Source: Bacteroidota bacterium | Lineage (GTDB): Bacteria; Bacteroidota; Bacteroidia; B-17B0; Aurantibacillaceae | DNA: 64,000 nt | Reading direction: 5' to 3' | Assembly: GCA_016194985.1 (NCBI GenBank) | Contig: JACQAK010000039.1 | Span: forward strand, 1-64,000 | Shown here: positions 30,907 to 39,144 of the stretch, piece after piece | Position numbering within the stretch: position 1 is the first letter of the stretch | Layout of the letters: each line of letters begins with the position of its first letter | Translations under genes and position numbers: made by a program | The notes under the pieces: model-generated | What the model was told of the DNA's origin: nothing | Seen by the model: only the letters and a program-made list of their open reading frames with translations | The model's database searches: none

Positions 30907-32229
30907 ATGGAAAAAATAGCGTTGTTTTGGTTTAGGAGAGACCTGCGGTTAGAGGATAATGCAGGTCTTTATCATGCACTTAAAAGTGGAATTCCTGTTT
31001 TACCTCTGTTTATATTCGATAAACAGATACTGGATAAGCTGGAAGATAAAGCTGATGGCCGGGTGGAATTTATTCACACCGCCGTTTCAAAATTAAATGA
31101 TCAGTTAAAGGAACTGGGGTCTTCTATTCAGGTATTTCATTCAACACCAGAGCTTGTATTTAAAGAGTTGGTTAAAACATATACTATTGCCGCTGTTTAC
31201 ACAAACCACGATTATGAACCCTATGCCAACGAAAGGGATCAGTCGGTAAAGGAATTGCTTCTGCAACATCATGTAGATTTTAAATCGTATAAGGACCAAT
31301 GTATTTTTGAGAAGAATGAAGTGACGAAGGATGACGGAAAACCGTACACAATTTTTACGCCCTATAGCCGAAAATGGAAACTGAGATTAACAGATTTTCA
31401 TGTGAAGCCCTATCCTAATAAAAAGTATTTTAAACAATTTCTTAAAACCAACACGGGCATCATTCCTTCTTTGAAAGAGATTGGATTTGAGCCAAGCGGA
31501 TTGGAAATGCCATCTAAAACGATCAGCAAATCGGTCATAGTTAATTATAAAGAGCAGCGAGACTTTCCGGCCATGAAAGGAACCAGCAGGCTAAGCTTAC
31601 ATTTGCGTTTTGGAACAGTTAGCATCAGGGCGTTAGCTAAGCAAGCGTTAGCATTAAATGAGACATGGCTGAACGAATTGATCTGGCGGGATTTTTACAT
31701 GATGATTTTGCATCATTTTCCGTATGTGACAACAAATGCATTTAAGCCTCAGTATGACCGCATTGAATGGAGAAACAACGAACAGGATTTTAAAGCCTGG
31801 TGTGAAGGAAAAACGGGATTTCCCATTGTGGATGCCGGAATGAGAGAATTGAATGCCACAGGCTTTATGCATAACCGCGTACGAATGATTGTGGCGAGTT
31901 TTTTGGTAAAAGATTTGTTGATTGACTGGCGTTGGGGCGAAGCCTATTTTGCACAAAAATTATTGGATTTTGATTTAAGTGCCAATAACGGTGGCTGGCA
32001 ATGGGCAGCTGGTAGCGGTTGCGATGCAGCACCTTATTTCAGAGTGTTTAATCCTACTGAACAAATGAAAAAATTTGACCCGACATATGAGTATATTAAA
32101 AAATGGGTCCCTGAGTTTAACACAGCGCAGTATGTTCAACCAATAGTAGATCATAGTAAAGCAAGAGTAAGAGTACTGGCGGTTTACAAAGAAGCGTTAT
32201 CAGAAAACAAACAAACGACCTTATTTTGA
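30907..32229 (+). CDS. Deoxyribodipyrimidine photolyase / cryptochrome family
   Basis: LFWFRRDLRLEDNAGLYHAL; LNELIWRDFYMMILHHFP; GFPIVDAGMRELNATGFMHNRVRMIVASFLVKDLLIDWRWGEAYF; DLSANNGGWQWAAGSGCDAAPYFRVFNP. Confidence 0.95.
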   Translation: MEKIALFWFRRDLRLEDNAGLYHALKSGIPVLPLFIFDKQILDKLEDKADGRVEFIHTAVSKLNDQLKELGSSIQVFHSTPELVFKELVKTYTIAAVYTNHDYEPYANERDQSVKELLLQHHVDFKSYKDQCIFEKNEVTKDDGKPYTIFTPYSRKWKLRLTDFHVKPYPNKKYFKQFLKTNTGIIPSLKEIGFEPSGLEMPSKTISKSVIVNYKEQRDFPAMKGTSRLSLHLRFGTVSIRALAKQALALNETWLNELIWRDFYMMILHHFPYVTTNAFKPQYDRIEWRNNEQDFKAWCEGKTGFPIVDAGMRELNATGFMHNRVRMIVASFLVKDLLIDWRWGEAYFAQKLLDFDLSANNGGWQWAAGSGCDAAPYFRVFNPTEQMKKFDPTYEYIKKWVPEFNTAQYVQPIVDHSKARVRVLAVYKEALSENKQTTLF

Positions 32230-33492
32230 TTTTTCGCTAAAATCAATGGTTACCTGATGATGTTCATTTTCATAGTTATATGAAATGGAATACGCGTAAT
32301 AATCCACAATTTTTTTAATGATGGATAAGCCTAGTCCTAATGATTGGTATGGTTTCTGACTGTAAAATCTATCAAAATAATTGGTGGTAGGAACTTTAGG
32401 TTCTTCGCCGGTATTGGCAACCGTTAACTGATTGTTTTTGATGCTAATAGATATATGACCGTTTTGGATATTATGCTGTATGGCATTTTTTATCAGATTG
32501 TCGATCAGTATTTCAGACAAGGAGGCGTCCATGAATAGTTTTAAATCGTTCGCATATGTTTCGGTAATCGTTAGTTTTTTATTCTCACTAAAATCCGAAA
32601 AGTAAATGAGTCGTTGTTGAATAAGTTCTTTAACAGAGATTTCTACAGGAGTGTTGTATTGTTTATTGTCTAAACGGCACAATAAGGTTAATCCTTTGTT
32701 GATATTAAATAATTTGGTAACAGCTTTAGAGGCATCACTTAATAAAATAGCTTGTTCTTCGGATAAATCTTTGGCCTGAAAACTGCGTTCGATTTTAGAA
32801 TTGATAACTGCTAATGGCGTTTGAATTTCATGCGTCATGTTTTCCATGAACTCTTTGATAGAGGCATAATCGGCAATCATCTTCTCCGACATTTTACTAA
32901 CCTCTTCTCCAAGAGTTTTAAACTCCTGCGTGCTTGTAGTTGGTGGAATAATTTTTTGAAATTGTTGAGTCGAAAAACCTTTAATGTCTTTAATAAGTTT
33001 ATAAACCGGCGAAAATAATTTATGATACACAAAAACATTAATGAGTACCAAAATGGTGAACATACATAAGCCCGAGATAAAAATGATAGCAGACATACTC
33101 CCTGCCAAGCCCTCATCTTCATCTATGGTTTTGGAGATAGAGACTCTGTAAAATTTATTGTTTTGCTCCACATCAAAAACAATTTCTTTTGAAGTGAAAT
33201 GTTCTTCTTCCCATTCTTCTTTCACTTCCACATCCTTCATAATGGGTTCTTTGTATTGCAATGTTTGTATAGGCTCTATGCTCAGCCGATCGCCAATGTT
33301 GTAGTTAAAATAATCGATATTAACGCCGTGTTTCAAATGCCTCATCATAAAATGACGCTCTATTTGAAGGTGTTCAGTAACTTCCTTTTCCATGTTCTGT
33401 TTCAAGAAATAGAACAGAGAATATTCTCCCACAAACAGGATCATTAAAGAGATAATGGCGTTAATGAGGATATTTTTATAAACTAATTTCAT
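32221..33492 (-). CDS. Sensor histidine kinase (paralogue of 29538..30797)
   Basis: H-box FMENMTHEIQTPLAVINSKIER, G-box SLGLGLSIIKKIVDYY; N-terminus near-identical in pattern to the other kinase (MKLVYKNILINA vs MKIVYKNILINS). Confidence 0.88.
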   Translation of the reverse strand: MKLVYKNILINAIISLMILFVGEYSLFYFLKQNMEKEVTEHLQIERHFMMRHLKHGVNIDYFNYNIGDRLSIEPIQTLQYKEPIMKDVEVKEEWEEEHFTSKEIVFDVEQNNKFYRVSISKTIDEDEGLAGSMSAIIFISGLCMFTILVLINVFVYHKLFSPVYKLIKDIKGFSTQQFQKIIPPTTSTQEFKTLGEEVSKMSEKMIADYASIKEFMENMTHEIQTPLAVINSKIERSFQAKDLSEEQAILLSDASKAVTKLFNINKGLTLLCRLDNKQYNTPVEISVKELIQQRLIYFSDFSENKKLTITETYANDLKLFMDASLSEILIDNLIKNAIQHNIQNGHISISIKNNQLTVANTGEEPKVPTTNYFDRFYSQKPYQSLGLGLSIIKKIVDYYAYSISYNYENEHHQVTIDFSEKSK

Positions 33493-33508
33493 GAGTTACT
33501 TAACAGAA

Positions 33509-34189
33509 TTATTTATCAAATTTATATCCGACACCATATACAGATTGTATATAATCTTTGCTGCCTGCCGCTACTAATTTTTTACGAAGATTTTTAACGT
33601 GGGTATAGATAATTTCATTGGAAACGTCCATATCGGAGTGGTTATTCCAAACTGTATAACCAATGGCTTCTTTGGTGATCACTTTTCCGGCATTCGAAAT
33701 AAAATACAGGAGTAATTCATATTCCTTAGATGTTAAATTGATAACCTGATCGAGAACACTTACCTGTAACTTAGTGGTATCAACTTTGATTTCGTTATAG
33801 TCGATCACATTATCTCCTTTGTGAAAATTTCTTCTGATTAGAGATTTCACCCGGGCGTTTAGTTCGGATAAATGAAAAGGTTTTGTTAAAAAATCATCAG
33901 CGCCGGCATCAAGTGCTTTAATACGCATGTCCAGCTCATCTATGGCTGAAAGCACAATAATACCAGAAGTGATTTTTTTCTTTTTGATGTAATGAATCAA
34001 ATCAATACCATGTCCGTCAGGCAGTTTCAGATCAATTAAGGTGATGGCAAACTCCTCATAATTTAAGGATTGCAAAGCGTCATTGTATAAATTTACAACA
34101 TGACACTTGTACTTAAAGTCGGATAGATATTTTGCGACCTCATCGGCTAAATTTACTTCATCCTCAACAATAAGAATATTCATACACAA
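33509..34189 (-). CDS. Response regulator, OmpR family
   Basis: ILIVEDEVNLADEVAKYL, LIDLKLPDGHG, KALDAGADDFLTKPFHLSEL receiver; C-terminal winged helix YTHVKNLRKKL...YIQSVYGVGYKF. Confidence 0.92.
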   Translation of the reverse strand: MCMNILIVEDEVNLADEVAKYLSDFKYKCHVVNLYNDALQSLNYEEFAITLIDLKLPDGHGIDLIHYIKKKKITSGIIVLSAIDELDMRIKALDAGADDFLTKPFHLSELNARVKSLIRRNFHKGDNVIDYNEIKVDTTKLQVSVLDQVINLTSKEYELLLYFISNAGKVITKEAIGYTVWNNHSDMDVSNEIIYTHVKNLRKKLVAAGSKDYIQSVYGVGYKFDK

Positions 34190-34358
34190 TTGATAAAACG
34201 TCTATACAAAAGTATTTAAAATTAAGGTATCTTGTTTTGTAAACTTTTTGTAATTCCAAAAATAATCCAAAAAGCCATAATTTATAAGGCGTCTAAATAA
34301 AAAATCAGCGTTTCTTCAGATTTTAAAAGTACTTTTGATAACATAATTTCACATCAAT

Positions 34359-34748
34359 ATGAAACAGTTTTTTTGCTCGGATACTTTTAAATCTTTAAGC
34401 ATTTTTATTGCTTTAGGTATTATGTTTGGTTCATGTAAACATAAAACTAAATTCGAAGAATTGCTGCCGGTAAGCTACTCTACCAGTATAGCGCCTATCA
34501 TTAGTTCTAATTGTGCCTTTAGTGGTTGCCACGGTGATTCTGCTTTTCAAAAATTCAGTCTTACGTCATACGATGCATTAATGAACGGAGGAATTTCAGC
34601 AGGTTCGCCTGAAAAAAGTAAAATCTACTCTGTTATTAAATCATTGGATAAGGATAAGATTATGCCCAAACAGCCCTATGCCGAATTATCTGAAAAACAA
34701 ATTCAATTGATTTATATTTGGATTGGACAAGGAGCAAAAAATAATTAA
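34359..34748 (+). CDS. Small c-type-cytochrome-like lipoprotein with CX4CH motif
   Basis: Signal/lipobox FGSCKHK; SSNCAFSGCHGDS; KIMPKQPYAELSEKQIQLIYIWIGQGAKNN typical of cytochrome c-like planctomycete/Bacteroidota domains. Confidence 0.7.
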   Translation: MKQFFCSDTFKSLSIFIALGIMFGSCKHKTKFEELLPVSYSTSIAPIISSNCAFSGCHGDSAFQKFSLTSYDALMNGGISAGSPEKSKIYSVIKSLDKDKIMPKQPYAELSEKQIQLIYIWIGQGAKNN

Positions 34749-34761
34749 TTTAATAAAATCT

Positions 34762-35424
34762 ATGAAAAAAGTACTACTATCAGTTTTATCAGTGAGTGCA
34801 CTCTGCCTTTTGAATAGTTGCTATTATGACAATTTTAAGGAACTGCACCCACAATCGGCACCCTGCGATACTTCCAACACGGTTACCTATCAGGCTAACG
34901 TGAAAGCTATTATGGACGCTAATTGTATTAGTTGTCATAGTCCGGGTGGCGGAACACAACCTTATTTGGATAGCTATCAAAATCTATCGACTTACTCTTC
35001 AGATCAATTACTTGCTGTTTTGGCGCCAAATGCATTAAAACCAATGCCGCCATCTTCGGCTTTATCTGCTTCTGATGTTGGTTTGATAACCCAGTGGGTA
35101 AAAGGTTGCCGTCCGTTTGGGGCTATTATTAATACAGCATGCGACACTTCCGCCGCTATGAGTTTTTCTACAGACATAGTGCCTATTTTAAGTGCTAATT
35201 GTACAAACGGGTGCCATGACAATGTTGGCCTTGGTCATTCATTAATAACGGTTGCAGACGTTCAAAATGATACGTTTATAGTTTTTAATAATGTTTCTTC
35301 TTTAGTGTATAGTTTAATAGACACCGTACCTAGTAGACGAATGCCTTTAGGACGCCCTCATTTATCTGACTGTCAGATTGCCAAAATAAGAAGATGGGTT
35401 TTAGAAGGAGCTAATGATAATTAA
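34762..35424 (+). CDS. Cytochrome c-like lipoprotein, two domains (CXXCH and CX3CH motifs)
   Basis: MKKVLLSV signal with LLNSC lipobox; NCISCHSPGG and NCTNGCHDN; MP-containing C-terminal motifs twice. Start chosen inside ORF 34723..35424. Confidence 0.72.
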   Translation: MKKVLLSVLSVSALCLLNSCYYDNFKELHPQSAPCDTSNTVTYQANVKAIMDANCISCHSPGGGTQPYLDSYQNLSTYSSDQLLAVLAPNALKPMPPSSALSASDVGLITQWVKGCRPFGAIINTACDTSAAMSFSTDIVPILSANCTNGCHDNVGLGHSLITVADVQNDTFIVFNNVSSLVYSLIDTVPSRRMPLGRPHLSDCQIAKIRRWVLEGANDN

Positions 35425-35428
35425 TTAA

Positions 35429-36253
35429 ATGCAATCAATTCATATGAAAAAATTATATATAACATTCCTGGCAATTCTTGCCTTTTCAACTGTTGCATCT
35501 GCTCAAAGTGCCGACGATCTTTTAAACATGGTGCAGGAAAAACCAAAAAAAGAATATGTTACGGCTACATTTAAAACAACCCGTTTGGTAAATTTTCATA
35601 CGGTAGAGGTGTTGAGTCGCCGAAGTCTGGATTTTAGAATCTCTCACCGTTTTGGTGATTTTAACTCAGGAGCCTATAATGCCTGGGGCGTAGATGGCGG
35701 AGCTAATATTCGTTTATCACTGGAGTATTGTCACGGTAGTCGTTTAATGTTTGGTATCGGAAGAACGTCCGGGAAAAAAATTGCAGATGCATTTCTAAAA
35801 TACCGCTTATTAAAACAAACAACCAAAGGAGGCGGTATGCCGGTGAGCGTTACCTTGTTTACAAGCGTTTATCATACGTTTATGCAAAACGTGATCATCG
35901 ACGGAGAAAATAAATATCAGTCTATTCCCGACAGGTTATCTTTTTGCCACCAGATTATGATCGGTAGAAAATTCAATTCCCGCTTTTCTTTTCAGTTAAC
36001 AGGAGCCATGGTGCATGTTAATCTGGTAGATAAGATCACTGATAAAAATGATTGTTATATAGTAGGAGCTGTAACACGCTTTAAGTTTGCGAAACGTCAG
36101 GCTATTACTTTAGAGTATGGCTATAGATTGAATAAATACAGCAAAGATCAATACTTTATGTATACCAATACAAGCTGGAGCAATTGGGGAATTCGTTTAG
36201 GATTTAATATCTCCAGAGTGTTTAGCTTACAGGGAAAAAATAAAGAAGAGTAA
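35429..36253 (+). CDS. DUF5777-type beta-barrel protein
   Basis: Signal peptide; TFKTTRLVNFHTVEVLSRRSLDFRISHRFGDFNSG start of barrel; position between cytochrome-like and YceI genes. Confidence 0.65.
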   Translation: MQSIHMKKLYITFLAILAFSTVASAQSADDLLNMVQEKPKKEYVTATFKTTRLVNFHTVEVLSRRSLDFRISHRFGDFNSGAYNAWGVDGGANIRLSLEYCHGSRLMFGIGRTSGKKIADAFLKYRLLKQTTKGGGMPVSVTLFTSVYHTFMQNVIIDGENKYQSIPDRLSFCHQIMIGRKFNSRFSFQLTGAMVHVNLVDKITDKNDCYIVGAVTRFKFAKRQAITLEYGYRLNKYSKDQYFMYTNTSWSNWGIRLGFNISRVFSLQGKNKEE

Positions 36254-36274
36254 TAACAACTATAAAAAACAAGT

Positions 36275-36817
36275 ATGAAAAAGGGATTATTAGTAGGTTT
36301 ATTGGCTATTGGATTAAATAGCTTCTCGCAAATATATGTGGGAGAAAAATGTAAGATCACATTTTTTAGCGAAACAAAATTAGAAAACATCGATGCTACA
36401 AACTCTGTAACCAAGCCGGTATTTAATGCTAAAACAGGAGATTTTGCGATCAAAGCATCTCAAAATGCATTTGTGTTTAAATCCGCATTTATGCAGGAAC
36501 ACTACAACGAGAATTATGTAGAATCAGAGAAATTTCCATACGCTACGTTTAAAGGTAAAGTACAAGAAACAATAGATTATAGTAAAGACGGAACTCACAA
36601 TGTAACCATGGTTGGTACGTTAGATATGCATGGGGTTGAGTTGCCAAGAACTATTTCAGGAACGATTTCAGTGAAGGGAGGAACTATTACTATGGATTCG
36701 AAGTTTGATGTAAAAGTAGCAGATCATAAAATCAAGGTACCATCTTTATACGTTGAAAAAATTGCAGAAAGTGTACAGGTAACATTTCACACAGAAATGG
36801 CGCCTCTTAAAAAATAA
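36275..36817 (+). CDS. YceI family protein
   Basis: Lipocalin-like pattern: KITFFSETKLENIDATNS...F.MQEHYNENYVESEKFPYATFKGKV...GTLDMHGVELPRTISGTISV. Confidence 0.8.
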   Translation: MKKGLLVGLLAIGLNSFSQIYVGEKCKITFFSETKLENIDATNSVTKPVFNAKTGDFAIKASQNAFVFKSAFMQEHYNENYVESEKFPYATFKGKVQETIDYSKDGTHNVTMVGTLDMHGVELPRTISGTISVKGGTITMDSKFDVKVADHKIKVPSLYVEKIAESVQVTFHTEMAPLKK

Positions 36818-36831
36818 GCATGAATTCAGTT

Positions 36832-36868
36832 AAAAAAATCCCATCCACCAGGTCGATGGGATTTTTTT
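36832..36868. terminator. Intrinsic terminator
   Basis: AAAAAAATCCCATCcaccaggtcGATGGGATTTTTTT. Confidence 0.8.
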
Positions 36869-36894
36869 ATTTTACAGCATAGACGATTTGCCCA

Positions 36895-38130
36895 ATGCAT
36901 AAAGCAAAAAACCCACTTATATTTCTTTTTATAACGGTATTGATCGATTGTATTGGGATCAGAATTGTGTTTCCTGTTTCGGCCAGTATTATAGAAGAAG
37001 TAAGTGGTGCCAGTATTAATGAAGCCATTGTGTATAGCGGGTGGATGATGACAGCCTATGCCGTGATGCAGTTTGTTTTTTCTCCTTTATTAGGAAGCTT
37101 AAGTGACCGTTTTGGTCGCAGGCCTGTTTTATTACTGTCGTTATTAGGATTGGGGATAGATTACCTGTTTATGTCTTTTGCCGACACATTACCGCTGTTT
37201 TTTGCAGGAAGAGTTGTTGCCGGAATTTGCGGGGCCAGCTTTGCTACCTGTTTTGCCTATATTTCAGATAGTAGCCCGGCAGACAAGCGAGCTCAAAATT
37301 TTGGACTCATAGGAGCGGCCATAGGCATGGGATTTATTATCGGTCCTTTTGTTGGCGGTTTGTTGAGCGAATTTGGCATACGGGTACCTTTTATGGCCGC
37401 TGCCTGCTTATCCTTCTTTAATTTACTGTATGGCTTTTTTATCTTACCCGAATCCCTCAAGCCTGAAAACCGACGAGCGTTTGACATTAAAAGAGCCAAT
37501 CCTTTTGGCGCATTCATGCAGCTCCGTAAAAACAAAGAGATCCGCAATTTAGTGGTAGTAATGTTTTTGATTTACCTGTCAGGACAGGTAATGCCATCTA
37601 TATGGCCTTTTTATATCAAGTATGTGTATCACTGGAGCGATCTTGACATTGGCTATTCATTGGCTTTTTTGGGAGTAATGGTGGCCATTGTAAAAGGAGG
37701 CCTTATTCAATGGAGCCAGAAGACGTTTGGGCCCGTTTATTCTGTTTATACGGGGTTATTATTTTGCATGGCAGGTTTAGTATTATTTGCTTTTGCAGAT
37801 CAATCCTGGATGGTTTATGCCATTACACTGGTATATTGTTTGGGAGGTATTGCTCCGCCATCTATACAGGCCATTATTTCAGGTAAAATGCCTGCTAATG
37901 AACAAGGCGAGTTACAGGGAATGATGACTTCGTTGGTCAGCCTGGCCAATATCATTTCACCTCTTGTGATGACACATTTGTTCTATGGCTTTACAAAGCC
38001 AAATGCTCCCTTGCATTTTGCCGGAATGCCTTTTATCGCCGCCGCCGCTATTATTTTGGTCGGTTTATGGCTTTGCCATTATGAGTTTAGAGGGAGAACC
38101 ATGTTTGACACCCGGCGCCCCATTTTATGA
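36895..38130 (+). CDS. MFS transporter, TetA-like
   Basis: SPLLGSLSDRFGRRPVLLLSLLGLGIDYLFM and YISDSSPADKRAQNFGLIGAAIGMGFIIGP. Confidence 0.88.
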   Translation: MHKAKNPLIFLFITVLIDCIGIRIVFPVSASIIEEVSGASINEAIVYSGWMMTAYAVMQFVFSPLLGSLSDRFGRRPVLLLSLLGLGIDYLFMSFADTLPLFFAGRVVAGICGASFATCFAYISDSSPADKRAQNFGLIGAAIGMGFIIGPFVGGLLSEFGIRVPFMAAACLSFFNLLYGFFILPESLKPENRRAFDIKRANPFGAFMQLRKNKEIRNLVVVMFLIYLSGQVMPSIWPFYIKYVYHWSDLDIGYSLAFLGVMVAIVKGGLIQWSQKTFGPVYSVYTGLLFCMAGLVLFAFADQSWMVYAITLVYCLGGIAPPSIQAIISGKMPANEQGELQGMMTSLVSLANIISPLVMTHLFYGFTKPNAPLHFAGMPFIAAAAIILVGLWLCHYEFRGRTMFDTRRPIL

Positions 38131-38238
38131 AATCCAAAAATACTACAAAAACCCTTTATTTATAGGGATTTTAAATAAGAACTCAGCATCTCTTCAGAAT
38201 TGTGAATTATCTTTGAAGCAAGTTTAAAAACAATAACA

Positions 38239-39069
38239 ATGAAAAAACTTTTACTAGCAATCAGTACTATGATAGTGGCAACTTTTGCTACTTCTAAATT
38301 AATAGCACAAACTACAGGAACGCTGACGTTTGTGTTTACAGAAGCATCTCACCCTACATCTGCAACCTATAACGGAAATGCTCAACATGATTTAGCGGTT
38401 TGGATTCAAACAAGCGCAGGGGCATTTGTGAAAACAAAATTACGTTATGTGGGTTCAGGAACAAACGATCACTTACCAACCTGGGCCACTCAGGCTTCTT
38501 GTACGGGAGGTAGTGCTACATCTGCAGGGTGCAATACATTAGACGGCACAACCGGAGCAACCAGAACAGCCTGGTCTACCTATACAGTTACCTGGGATGG
38601 AAAAAAAGGAGCGGCAGCTACCGGAACGTTACAAGCTGATGGCGTGTATAAAGTAGCGATTCAATCTACTTGGGATCATGGTACAGCAGGAACTGCAACA
38701 TCAACGTTTACCTTTACCAAAGGACCCAATGTAGATCACCAAACACCGGCTAATACAGCAAACTTTACCGGAATCACCATTAACTGGCAACCATCTACAG
38801 TAACAGGTATTGATGAGAGCATAGCAACTAATCCTGAGATTTCTGTGTATCCTAATCCTACAAACGGGGTTATTAATGTTGATTATTCAAACGCAAAGAC
38901 TATCAGAGTGATTAATGCCTTAGGAACATTGATATATGAAGAAAAAATTGAGCAATTGTCACAAGGCACAAAAAGCATTGATCTGAATAATTTTGCCAAT
39001 GGTATTTACATGATCACGGTTTCTAATGAAAACGGCTCATCTAATCACAAAGTTATTTTAAATAAATAA
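38239..39069 (+). CDS. DUF2271 domain protein with T9SS type A C-terminal sorting domain
   Basis: DUF2271-like core (LAVWIQTSAGAFVKT...TWDGKKG...DGVYKVAIQSTWDHG); C-terminal ISVYPNPTNGVINVDYSN...GIYMITVSNENGSSNHKVILNK. Confidence 0.8.
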   Translation: MKKLLLAISTMIVATFATSKLIAQTTGTLTFVFTEASHPTSATYNGNAQHDLAVWIQTSAGAFVKTKLRYVGSGTNDHLPTWATQASCTGGSATSAGCNTLDGTTGATRTAWSTYTVTWDGKKGAAATGTLQADGVYKVAIQSTWDHGTAGTATSTFTFTKGPNVDHQTPANTANFTGITINWQPSTVTGIDESIATNPEISVYPNPTNGVINVDYSNAKTIRVINALGTLIYEEKIEQLSQGTKSIDLNNFANGIYMITVSNENGSSNHKVILNK

Positions 39070-39087
39070 TTCATACTAGTAACGATT

Positions 39088-39123
39088 TAAAAAGCTGTTT
39101 TCATTTGGGAACAGCTTTTTTTC
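39088..39123 (+). terminator. Intrinsic terminator
   Basis: AAAAAGCTGTTttcatttgggAACAGCTTTTTTTC. Confidence 0.8.
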
Positions 39124-39144
39124 TGTTATACGGTTTTCTGCAGC

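Noticed and set aside
36895-38130. Tetracycline-resistance gene
   Set aside because: TetA-like MFS signatures are present, but substrate cannot be assigned from sequence alone and there is no mobile context.
37985-38227. 80-aa ORF overlapping the MFS gene end
   Set aside because: Overlaps a well-supported gene in another frame and has no recognisable product.
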